DNA of 36,159 bases from assembly GCA_016213775.1 (NCBI GenBank), contig JACQZR010000105.1, positions 1 to 36,159 of the forward strand, given 5' to 3'. The translations under genes were made by a program, and so were the position numbers. This document shows positions 23,117-30,641 of this stretch, piece after piece (the first letter of the stretch is position 1; the number at the start of each line of letters is the position of its first letter). The DNA is from Acidobacteriota bacterium. Its GTDB lineage: Bacteria; Acidobacteriota; Terriglobia; Bryobacterales; Bryobacteraceae. The notes beneath the pieces were generated by a model. The model made no database searches and was not told the origin of the DNA. It saw only the letters and a list, made by a program, of their open reading frames with translations.

Positions 23117-24417
23117 GCACGCGGACCAACTGGCTGGCGATCGGGACCGGCATTGGAATCGAAATCTCGGCGCAGCAGTTGCGCGTAGCGGTGACGAAAG
23201 TGCGGCCATCGGGTGCCGAAGTTTTGGGCACGTTGTTGATCGACTCCTATCAGACGCGGCCGGCGGCGGAGTGGGGTAACGAGTACGCGGCCCTGTTGCG
23301 CAGGCACGGTGTGAGCCATCAGGCGGCTGCCGTGGTTCTGCCGCGGCGCGAGTTGACTGTGCGCGTCGTGTCGCTGCCCGGTGTGGCCGATGCGGATTTG
23401 GAGAACGCGCTGCGGCTGCAGATCGACTCGCTGCACCCGTATCCGGAAAACGATACGGCGTGGACGTGGGCGAAGCTGGGCAAGCAGGGCGCACTGCTGG
23501 TGGCCATCACGAGGCAATCGTGGATGGAACGGCATTTGGAATTATTGACCGAGGCGGGTATCAAGGTTTCCTCCTTCACGTTCCCGGCGGCGTTGCTGTA
23601 CAGTGCTCTGCGGCTGTACACGACGCCGCCAGTGGAAGGCTTTGTGGGGTTGATGGAGACCGACGCAGGCGTGGAAGTATATGGCGAAAGCCCGGCGCGG
23701 GCTGCGTTCTCGGCGTTGTATGAGGTGAGCTTGGAACGTGCCGCAGGGCTTGCCGCCGCGGAGTTGCGGCTGTCCGAACATTTCTCTCCTAAGGAACTCG
23801 CCGGGTTGCTTCCCTCTCCCCGGCGAGTGATGGCCGGGAGCAGCGACCCACTGCCAATCGCGGCATATCTGGCTTCGCTGGCGGCGGCATGCCCACGCTT
23901 GGCCCTGCCCGCGAATCTGCTGCCGGCCGCGCTGCGGGTAACGAGTTCGCGTTGGATTTATGTTCCGACGATCGCGTTGGGGACGCTGGTGATGATCGGA
24001 ATGGTGGCGCTGGGATTCTATGCGCGCTACGAGGACAAGAAGTATCTCGATGCGCTGAACGCCGAGATCCGGTCTTTGGAGCCGAAGGCCCAGATGGTGA
24101 GCAAGATTGATCAGCAGGTGGCACAGGCACAGGCGAAGATGCGGCTTCTGGATACGTTTCAAGGACGCACGAAACAGGATCTGGATGCGCTGCGCGAAGT
24201 GACGAAGGTGATCCCGCCGCCGGCGTGGTTGAACACTTTGGAGCTAAGCCGCACGGGGCTGGTGGTTGCGGGCGAATCCGACCAAGCAACAGGATTGCTG
24301 AAGGCGCTGGACAGCTCACCGCAGTTCCAGGGTTCGGAGTTTCTGATTCCGCTGAGCCGCGTGGGAAACGTGGAAGTGTTTCGTATCCGGTCGGGACGCG
24401 AAGGGGTGCAGCAATGA
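23113..24417 (+). CDS. gspL: Type II secretion protein GspL (PilM/PilN-like)
   Basis: 434 residues. The cytoplasmic part (1-280) is an actin-like fold of the PilM/GspL type, with GIEISAQQLRVAVTK at the start and VVLPRRELTVRVVSLPG. A membrane helix follows (about 282-306, TIALGTLVMIGMVALGFYA), then a coiled coil and a small periplasmic ferredoxin-like PilN/GspL domain (LDALREVTKVIPPPAWLNTL). GspL anchors GspE to the inner membrane. It overlaps both neighbours by ATGA. Confidence 0.88.
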   Translation: MSTRTNWLAIGTGIGIEISAQQLRVAVTKVRPSGAEVLGTLLIDSYQTRPAAEWGNEYAALLRRHGVSHQAAAVVLPRRELTVRVVSLPGVADADLENALRLQIDSLHPYPENDTAWTWAKLGKQGALLVAITRQSWMERHLELLTEAGIKVSSFTFPAALLYSALRLYTTPPVEGFVGLMETDAGVEVYGESPARAAFSALYEVSLERAAGLAAAELRLSEHFSPKELAGLLPSPRRVMAGSSDPLPIAAYLASLAAACPRLALPANLLPAALRVTSSRWIYVPTIALGTLVMIGMVALGFYARYEDKKYLDALNAEIRSLEPKAQMVSKIDQQVAQAQAKMRLLDTFQGRTKQDLDALREVTKVIPPPAWLNTLELSRTGLVVAGESDQATGLLKALDSSPQFQGSEFLIPLSRVGNVEVFRIRSGREGVQQ

Positions 24418-25004
24418 CGTTATCGGAACGCGACCGGCGCGCGCTACTGCTGCTGGGCTTTGCGGCGATCGGCACGGTGTTGTATGTGGTGATCTCGGAC
24501 ACGACAGTGGCTACGGGAACCCCGGTGAGCGCGCAGACGTCGATTCCGGCGGCGGAGAAACGGCTGGATCGTATGCGTCAGATGGCCGCGCTGGTGCCGG
24601 GCCGCGAGGAAGTGTTGAAGCAGGTGCAGGCGCAGGTGTCGCAGCGCGAGAAACGCATTCTACAGGCCGATACCGCCGCACAGGCGCAGGCGCAGTTGCT
24701 GCAGATTGTTCGCAGAGTCGCCCAGGCGCAGAATCCTCCGGTAGAGTTGCGCGGCAGCGAGTTCGGCGCGGTGAAGTCACTGGCCGATTTTGGAGAGGTG
24801 CCGGTGTCCGTCAACGTGGAGTGCGGCGTGGAGCAGTTGTTGAACATCCTTTCGGAGTTGACCGCGCAACAGGAACTTTTGGCGGTGAATGAGCTGCGCG
24901 TCTATTCCGCCAATGCCAAGCAGAAGACAACGAACGTACGGCTGATGGTGACAGCACTGGTGCCGAAGAAACTTGTTCCGGAAAAGAAGGGAGGCGCGTT
25001 TTGA
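24414..25004 (+). CDS. gspM: Type II secretion protein GspM (PilO-like)
   Basis: 196 residues from the ATG at 24414, overlapping the gspL stop. A membrane helix at about 9-28 is followed by a coiled coil and a ferredoxin-like domain (VPVSVNVECGVEQLLNILSEL, with ELRVYSANAKQKTTNVRLMV). This is the GspM/PilO layout; it partners GspL in the inner-membrane platform. The frame is open far upstream, but those residues overlap gspL and look non-coding. Confidence 0.85.
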   Translation: MTLSERDRRALLLLGFAAIGTVLYVVISDTTVATGTPVSAQTSIPAAEKRLDRMRQMAALVPGREEVLKQVQAQVSQREKRILQADTAAQAQAQLLQIVRRVAQAQNPPVELRGSEFGAVKSLADFGEVPVSVNVECGVEQLLNILSELTAQQELLAVNELRVYSANAKQKTTNVRLMVTALVPKKLVPEKKGGAF

Positions 25005-25714
25005 CAAAGAAGCTCATCCTCCTGAATCTGCTGCTGCTGTGTGCGCTTGGAGTGATCGGGAAGCAACTGCTGGATATGCGGCGGGCAGCATTGGCGCGCA
25101 AGCAGGCCGCGCTGGAACAGAAAGTGAAGCCAGCGCCCGCGCCGCCGTTGACACCGGTTCCCGTGCCCGCGGCGGTGCAGGCAGCGGGGTATCTCGACGT
25201 CGCGCAGCAGACTTTGTTCTCCAAAGACCGCAACCCGAACATCGCAGTGGAGCCGGAGAAACCGAAGCCGGTTCCGACTTTTCCGAAGCTATACGGCGTC
25301 ATGAATTTAGGTGATGGGCCGATGGCGATCCTGAGCGATGGGCCTGGCAAACAGAAAACTTTTCGGGCAGGGGAAAAGGCAGGACAACTGCTGCTGGCGG
25401 AGATCGGAGCCGATGCGCTGGTGTTTGAGTTCGAGAAAGAGAAGTTCACCAAGAAGTTCACGGAGCTGCAGGTGAAGACGGAAGAAGCGCCGGCGGGGGG
25501 CGGGGATTCGCGGCCCGCGGCCGCTGCGGCTCCGGCGACACCGCCACCGACGAATATCGGCAAGGTGGGCGAGCCGGGCAGGGAAACAGGCGGAGGAATT
25601 TCGGCGTGCAGCGACAACGACAATTCGCCGGCCGGAACGGTCTCGAACGGGAAACGCAAAGTCATTACGGAATCGCCATTCGGCAAGGTGTGCCGGTGGG
25701 AGCCAGTCCGCTAA
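25001..25714 (+). CDS. GspC/PilP-like inner-membrane linker protein
   Basis: 237 residues from a TTG start; AAGGGAGG (24987-24994) lies 6 nt upstream and the TTGA overlap couples it to gspM. One membrane helix (about 5-21), a Pro-rich linker, then a GspC homology-region-like domain (LYGVMNLGDGPMAILSDG, AGEKAGQLLLAEIGADALVF). GspC or PilP proteins connect the inner-membrane platform to the secretin. The Pro/Ala-rich C-terminus ends with a Cys-containing tail, SPFGKVCRWEPVR. No PDZ domain is apparent. Confidence 0.75.
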   Translation: MTKKLILLNLLLLCALGVIGKQLLDMRRAALARKQAALEQKVKPAPAPPLTPVPVPAAVQAAGYLDVAQQTLFSKDRNPNIAVEPEKPKPVPTFPKLYGVMNLGDGPMAILSDGPGKQKTFRAGEKAGQLLLAEIGADALVFEFEKEKFTKKFTELQVKTEEAPAGGGDSRPAAAAAPATPPPTNIGKVGEPGRETGGGISACSDNDNSPAGTVSNGKRKVITESPFGKVCRWEPVR

Positions 25715-25725
25715 AGGAGAAAGCA

Positions 25726-26229
25726 ATGAAACCAATCGTGATCCTTCTCGCCATTGCCGCGATGTGCGCGGCCGGACAGGAGAGCAAGCAACCTCCCCCG
25801 GCGGCCGCGAAGAAGAGTCCGGCGAAGGCGCCCGCGAAGGCTCCGGCTAAGGCTGCGGCGAGGACCGCGCCAAAGCAATCGGTGGCGGCGAACAAAGCGG
25901 CGAAGACCAGCGGCTCAGTGGACCCGAACTCAATTCCGCCGGGTGCTAAAGAGATCGGGCCTGGTGTGTACCGCGTGATGGATGCCGCCGGCAAGCCGTG
26001 GATCTACACGCGCACGCCATTCGGCTTCATGAAGGCCCCGGAGGCGAAGGAGTTCGTGCAGCCGGAGGCGGTGCCGGCGGATTGGACGGTTGCGGACACG
26101 GGCGATTCGGTGACGTTTACCCGGCCGTATCCGTTTGGCGGGTCGAAGACGTGGACCGTGAAGAAGACGCAGATGACCGATGTGGAAGATGCGGTTTGGA
26201 AAAAGTCGCAAGGGCTGGAGAAGAAGTAA
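25726..26229 (+). CDS. Exported protein of unknown function in the T2SS operon
   Basis: 167 residues with a good AAAGGAG site just upstream. A signal peptide (about 1-17, IVILLAIAAMCAAGQE) leads to a Lys/Ala/Pro-rich stretch (KKSPAKAPAKAPAK and on, about 28-60), then a ~105-residue domain with IPPGAKEIGPGVYRVMDAAG, PWIYTRTPFGFMKA and TFTRPYPFGGSKTW. The Cys at 15 is not in a convincing lipobox. It ends exactly one codon before the gspD ATG. The basic linker could bind peptidoglycan or nucleic acid; a pilotin-like role is conceivable but unproven. Confidence 0.75.
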   Translation: MKPIVILLAIAAMCAAGQESKQPPPAAAKKSPAKAPAKAPAKAAARTAPKQSVAANKAAKTSGSVDPNSIPPGAKEIGPGVYRVMDAAGKPWIYTRTPFGFMKAPEAKEFVQPEAVPADWTVADTGDSVTFTRPYPFGGSKTWTVKKTQMTDVEDAVWKKSQGLEKK

Positions 26230-28395
26230 ATGCCACGCAAAGTCCTGACGGTTTTCGTCGCGGTATCGCTGTTGCTGACAGCGCAGCCTCCACCGCAACA
26301 GCCGGCGCCCGCGCAGACTGCGTCGCCGGGCGGAAGCATCGTGTTGAATCTGCCCAATGCCTCGCTGACGGAAGTGATCGACATTCTGGCACGGCGGTTG
26401 AAGATCAACTACATTCTGGATCCGCGGGTGAAGGGGTCAGTGATCATCAACACCTATGGGGAGATCAAGGCAGTGGATGTGCGGTCGCTGCTGGACACGA
26501 TCCTGCGCATCAATGGCGCGGCGATGGTGCAGGTAGGCGATCTGTTCCGCATTGTTCCGATCAATGAAATCGGGCGTTTGCCGATGAAGCCGCAGAGCAC
26601 GGCGCAGAACACGGATATTCCGGAAGACGAACGGATGGCGCTCAACCTGATCTTTCTGAAGTACGTGACAGTGGGCGACCTGGTGAAGTTGATTGATCCG
26701 TTTCGCGGCGAGGGGTCCACCGTGTCGTCGTATGATCCGGCGAATCTGCTGATCATCATGGACAACAACCGCAACCTGCGGCGGACGATGGAACTGATCG
26801 CGATGTTCGACAGCGATACGTTTGCGTCCAAGCGCGTGAAGCTGTTTGAAGTGAAGAACGGGAAGCCGAGCGATCTGGTGAAGGAACTGGATGCCGTGTT
26901 CAAGGCGTATTCGCTGAGCGAGAAGAGCAGCTCAGTGCGGTTTCTGGCTGTGGACCGGATCGGGACGATCATCGCGGTGGCGCCAAATCCGGGCGCTTTT
27001 GACGAAGTGGAGAAGTGGCTGGAGAAGCTGGATATCGAGGTGAAACAGACGGCGGGCGCGACGGACAACTACGTGTACCGTGTTCGATACGGGCGCGCGG
27101 ATATGCTGGCGATGGCGATCATGCAGCTTTACGGCGGGCTCTATCTGGGGATGCCGATGATGGGGATGGGCATGATGGGTATGGGCGGATTCGGCGGCAT
27201 GGGGGGATTCGGTGGAATGAACAGTTTTGGGGGAATGGGCGGATTCGGTGGAATGGGCGGCAGCATGGGCACACCGTACAACCCGTACATGTACATGAAT
27301 CAGACCCCGAGCCAGTATCAGCAATACGGCGGGTCGTACGGAATGACGACTCCGGCGTTTGGGGCGCAGGGGCCGTTGCCTCAGGGCGCATCGTCGAGCG
27401 TCCCGCTGACGACACCGACGACAACTACGACGCCGTTCACCGATCTGACTGGAACGCATCTGGGCGCGGCCAACCCACAGGCAGCGGCGCTGAAGATTCC
27501 GCGAGTGGTTCCGAACCCGTTCGACAATACGCTGCTCATTCAGGGAACGCCGACGGAGTACAACCAGATTGTGCGGTTGCTGGAGAAGCTGGATGTTCCG
27601 CCGCGGCAGGTGCTGATTGAGGCGCGTATCTATGAAGTGACTCTGACGGGTGCGCTGGCGAGCGGAGTGCAGGCTTATTTGCAGCAGCGGACTGCGGGCC
27701 GTGAGAGCAACAAGGGTCTGTTGAAGGCGTCGATGGACGGATTGTCCACCACGTTGTCGACCGCGCACCTGGTGGGGCAGACAAAGGAACTGCTGCTGTT
27801 CATGAACGCGCAGGAGACGCAGGGAAAGACGAAGGTGATTTCGGCGCCGTCGGTGATTGCGACGGACAGCATCCCTGCGTTGGTGAACGTGGGAACAGAA
27901 GTGCCGACGTTGAGCGCGACGGCGGCGTCGGGAGTGCAGTCCGGAGGGAACACGCTGTTTGCCAACAGCATCACGAACCGGAATTCGGGCGTGACGCTGC
28001 AGATTCAGGCGCGTGTGGTTCCGAGCGGGATTGTCACCTTGCAGATCAACCAGGAAGTGAGCAGTCCGGTGGCGCCGGCGGCGAGCGCGGCGATTCAATC
28101 GCCATCGTTTTCCAAGCGCAATGTGACGACGCAGGTGACAGTGAATGACGGCGATACGATCGCCATCGCGGGCATCATTCAGGAGAGCGATACGATGAGC
28201 TCGTCGGGGATTCCGTTCCTGCACAAGCTGCCGGTGGTGGGGGCGGCGTTCGGGAACCGGTCGTACTCGAAGGAGCGGACGGAACTGGTGGTGTTCATGA
28301 CGCCCCGGGTGATTTATGACACCAATGAGATGACGGAAGCGAGCGAGGAATTGAAGGGCCAGTTCAAGCGGCTGCGGCGGCTGATCCAGGAGTAG
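26230..28395 (+). CDS. gspD: Type II secretion secretin GspD
   Basis: 721 residues. A signal peptide (1-18) is followed by N0 (about 36-112, LPNASLTEVIDILARRLKIN), N1 and N2 ring domains, a low-complexity insert (308-408), N3 (about 420-470) and the secretin C-domain (about 480-705), with VTVNDGDTIAIAGIIQE, IPFLHKLPVVGAAFGNRS and ELVVFMTPRVI. GspD forms the outer-membrane channel. The insert is unusual: 308-347 is almost entirely Met, Gly and Phe, then Tyr/Gln-rich and Thr-rich segments. The ATG directly follows the stop of the preceding gene. It is the last gene of the operon; no T-run terminator hairpin is seen after it. Confidence 0.95.
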   Translation: MPRKVLTVFVAVSLLLTAQPPPQQPAPAQTASPGGSIVLNLPNASLTEVIDILARRLKINYILDPRVKGSVIINTYGEIKAVDVRSLLDTILRINGAAMVQVGDLFRIVPINEIGRLPMKPQSTAQNTDIPEDERMALNLIFLKYVTVGDLVKLIDPFRGEGSTVSSYDPANLLIIMDNNRNLRRTMELIAMFDSDTFASKRVKLFEVKNGKPSDLVKELDAVFKAYSLSEKSSSVRFLAVDRIGTIIAVAPNPGAFDEVEKWLEKLDIEVKQTAGATDNYVYRVRYGRADMLAMAIMQLYGGLYLGMPMMGMGMMGMGGFGGMGGFGGMNSFGGMGGFGGMGGSMGTPYNPYMYMNQTPSQYQQYGGSYGMTTPAFGAQGPLPQGASSSVPLTTPTTTTTPFTDLTGTHLGAANPQAAALKIPRVVPNPFDNTLLIQGTPTEYNQIVRLLEKLDVPPRQVLIEARIYEVTLTGALASGVQAYLQQRTAGRESNKGLLKASMDGLSTTLSTAHLVGQTKELLLFMNAQETQGKTKVISAPSVIATDSIPALVNVGTEVPTLSATAASGVQSGGNTLFANSITNRNSGVTLQIQARVVPSGIVTLQINQEVSSPVAPAASAAIQSPSFSKRNVTTQVTVNDGDTIAIAGIIQESDTMSSSGIPFLHKLPVVGAAFGNRSYSKERTELVVFMTPRVIYDTNEMTEASEELKGQFKRLRRLIQE

Positions 28396-28434
28396 TTGGG
28401 GGAGCGGCGCGGAGGAACCGGAAGCCTAATGGCC

Positions 28435-28464
28435 ACTGATGAACAGTGATAAACGCTGATGGGA
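28435..28464. repeat. Three imperfect 10-bp repeats
   Basis: ACTGATGAAC, AGTGATAAAC and GCTGATGGGA follow each other exactly. This resembles the actgatgaac-type 10-bp repeats found between genes in several phyla (general knowledge). It lies just downstream of gspD. Confidence 0.6.
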
Positions 28465-28492
28465 ACCAGTGGTTGGCGTTGGATGGCCGGGT

Positions 28493-29003
28493 CTAGAGCG
28501 GTTCCGTGCTTTCGTTGAGGATATCGAGATAGGCGCGGTAGACGAAGAGGCGGTGGCGCTGGCGACCGGTAGTTTCTTCGGCGATACCAAGATGCCGCAG
28601 ATGATCGAGAGATTTTGCGATGGTCGGAGCGGAGATGCCCAGCGCGGCGGCGGTGGCGGGGATAGCGACGATGGGGTTTCGTTGCAGATGTTGAAAAACG
28701 TGGAGAGCGTTTGGTGCCGGCCGGCCGAGGGTTTCTTTCTGACTGCGGTGGTGAGAGAGGATTGCCAGGATGCTGCGTGCCTTCGATCTGTGAGGAAAGC
28801 ACCGCCTCTTTGCGGATGTAGGCGTACAAGAGAAGCGAAACGTCTGGTAGAGCAGAGGCCAACCCGTCGAGGCGGCCGAGGCTGTGATTTGCCTGTTCGA
28901 GGAGGCGGGCGAATGGGCCGAGTTGGAGCGGCGGGTCGGGCGGCAGCGGGGAGGGAACGAAGGCTCGGACAGGCAACGGATACGCTATTTTTCTTTCGTT
29001 AAT
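28493..29003 (-). pseudogene. Fic-family protein remnant without catalytic core
   Basis: Read on the minus strand, PVRAFVPSPLPPDPPLQLG to IRKEAVLSSQIEGTQ is the intact N-terminal region of Fic (AMPylation) proteins. Directly after the Gln codon at 28773-28775 the frame changes and continues SQKETLGRPAPNALHVFQHL, then LGISAPTIAKSLDHLRHLGI and RHRLFVYRAYLDILNESTEPL ending at TAG 28493-28495, the family's C-terminal winged helix. The middle ~200 residues with the HPFxxGNGR active site are gone. The first codon may be an ATT at 29001-29003, so the start is lost as well. It cannot be active. Confidence 0.8.
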
Positions 29004-29018
29004 GCAGATGGTCGAAGT

Positions 29019-29268
29019 ATGGCGACAATGAAAGTAACAATCACACTGCCGGACAGCCAATTGGCGGAGATCCGGAAGCTCGTGGACGCTCACGAGTCGA
29101 CTAGCGTTTCGGGGTTCGTTCGGCAGGCTGTGCAGAAAGTCGCTACACAACGCTGCCGAGTTTCGCGTGGTGGTTGATCAGGCATTAATGGAGAGCGGCG
29201 GCCCGCTGACGGCGAAGGAACGGGCGTGGGCGAAGAGAATGCCGCGTACGCAGCATCGGCGGGACTGA
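29019..29268 (+). pseudogene. Ribbon-helix-helix antitoxin, frameshifted
   Basis: ATG at 29019 starts MATMKVTITLPDSQLAEIRK and continues VDAHESTSVSGFVRQAVQK, a ParD/CopG-type DNA-binding fold. At about 29138 one extra base shifts the frame. In the other frame the family's tail resumes as LHNAAEFRVVVDQALMESGG then PLTAKERAWAKR, ending at TGA 29266-29268 in the hairpin repeat. The shifted product would stop at 29177 after about 52 residues; the DNA-binding part would survive and the toxin-binding tail would not. No toxin gene follows. Confidence 0.75.
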
Positions 29269-29396
29269 AGTCCTGTGCAATAGCCGTTGGGCCAAGTCCA
29301 ACGGTTGGCTGGCCTGGAAAGGCCAGCCGCGGCCAGGATTGGCCGCCCCACTAGAAGGCGAAATGTCCAAACTCCAGGGGCCGATTACTAATCGGC
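29262..29396. repeat. Second hairpin array, downstream of cinA
   Basis: A row of perfect stems: GGACT-GA-AGTCC (29262-29273), CCGTTGG with CCAACGG (29284-29304, 7-nt loop), GGCTGGCCT-GGAA-AGGCCAGCC (29307-29328), GCGGCCA-GGAT-TGGCCGC (29329-29346) and GCCGATTA-C-TAATCGGC (29380-29396). The first unit shares the GA loop and the GGGACT flank with the array in gspH. No T-run follows on the minus strand, so it is not a classic terminator for cinA. Confidence 0.85.
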
Positions 29397-29402
29397 TGCA
29401 GC

Positions 29403-30641
29403 TTAACACAAGCGGAGATGGCGGCGGAGGAGGTCGAGGGCGAACTGGGTGGCGAGGGTTCGGATGCGGTGGCGGTCGCCGGAGAAATGATAGCGGCGGA
29501 CACTCGAGTGGTTTTCGGCGGAGAGGCCGATGAACATTGTCCCGACGGGTTCCGATTCGCTCCCTGCACCGGGTCCGGCGATGCCAGTGACGGCGAGAGC
29601 CACTGAGGCCCCTGTCCTTTCGCGGGCGCAGCGGGCCATGGCCTCGGCTACCGGTTCGCTTACAGCCTTGTGTTGTTCGAGGAACGCGGGGTCGATGCCG
29701 AGTAGCTGCGATTTGGCGTGATAGGTGTATGTCAGGAAGCCGCCGGCGAAGTAATCGGAACTGCCGGGGATGGAAGTGATGCGTTCGGCCAGCATACCGC
29801 CGGTAGCGCTTTCGGCGACTGCGAGGGTTTTCCGCTGCGCACGCAACTGGTGACCGATGACGGTTTCGAGCGGGTCGCCGTTGTCGGAATAGACGCGATC
29901 GCCGAGCAGGTCAAGGATGGGGCCGGCCACTTTGAAGAGCAGGGCTTCGGCCTCGTCCTCATGCGGGCAGCGGGCGCGTAGATGGATCTGGATGTCAGCG
30001 GCGGCAGCAAGGATGGTGGTGGCGGGATTGGTGTAAGGCTTGTAGACCGGAGCAATCAATTGATCGAGGTCGGACTCACCCATGCAGGCAACGCGGTAGA
30101 AACGGGTGCGGATGACCTGTTTGGGGAGCAGCGGTTCGAGACGATGAACGCACTGCGCGGTGAACATCGCCTTGAATTCGTGCGGCGGACCAGGCAGGAG
30201 CACAACGTGCTTGCCGGAGTATTCCACCCATTGCCCCGGCGCGGTGCCTCGTTCATTGGGGAGGACATCCGCGCCTTCCACCACGAAGGCCTGGCGTTTA
30301 TTCACTTCCGCCATCTTGCGTTTCATGCGTTCAAAGCGCTGCACCAGCCAGTCGCAGATATCCTGAGAGAAGACGAGCGGGCGCAAGCATAATTCGGCAA
30401 CGGCGTCGCGGGTGACGTCATCTTCAGTAGGTCCGAGACCACCGGAAAGGAAAAGCAGGTCCACTTCGTCGAGGGCGTGGCGCATGGCGCGGACGAGCCG
30501 CTCGCGGTCGTCGCCAACGATCATTTTCATCGTCACTTCGACGCCGCGCGTGTTGAGCTGATCGGTGAGCCAAAGCGAGTTCGTATCGACGCGATCGGGC
30601 GTCAACATCTCGGAACCGATGGCGATGATAGCCGCGTCCAT
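29403..30641 (-). CDS. cinA: CinA family NMN deamidase
   Basis: 412 residues. The N-terminal COG1058 (MoaB-like) domain begins MDAAIIAIGSEML and has FLSGGLGPTEDDVTRDAV (64-81); the C-terminal PncC domain carries LAVAESATGGMLAERIT and VTGIAGPGAGSE. PncC converts nicotinamide mononucleotide to nicotinate mononucleotide in the NAD recycling pathway; the N-terminal domain is linked to ADP-ribose hydrolysis. Full length for the family. The ATG abuts the stop of the propeller gene, so it is the last gene of the pgpA operon. Neighbourhood of pgpA and cinA is a familiar arrangement in bacteria. Confidence 0.95.
   Translation of the reverse strand: MDAAIIAIGSEMLTPDRVDTNSLWLTDQLNTRGVEVTMKMIVGDDRERLVRAMRHALDEVDLLFLSGGLGPTEDDVTRDAVAELCLRPLVFSQDICDWLVQRFERMKRKMAEVNKRQAFVVEGADVLPNERGTAPGQWVEYSGKHVVLLPGPPHEFKAMFTAQCVHRLEPLLPKQVIRTRFYRVACMGESDLDQLIAPVYKPYTNPATTILAAAADIQIHLRARCPHEDEAEALLFKVAGPILDLLGDRVYSDNGDPLETVIGHQLRAQRKTLAVAESATGGMLAERITSIPGSSDYFAGGFLTYTYHAKSQLLGIDPAFLEQHKAVSEPVAEAMARCARERTGASVALAVTGIAGPGAGSESEPVGTMFIGLSAENHSSVRRYHFSGDRHRIRTLATQFALDLLRRHLRLC

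Noticed and set aside
28469-29002. A 177-residue plus-strand frame after gspD
   Set aside because: It is the shadow of the fic remnant, whose family motifs are on the minus strand.
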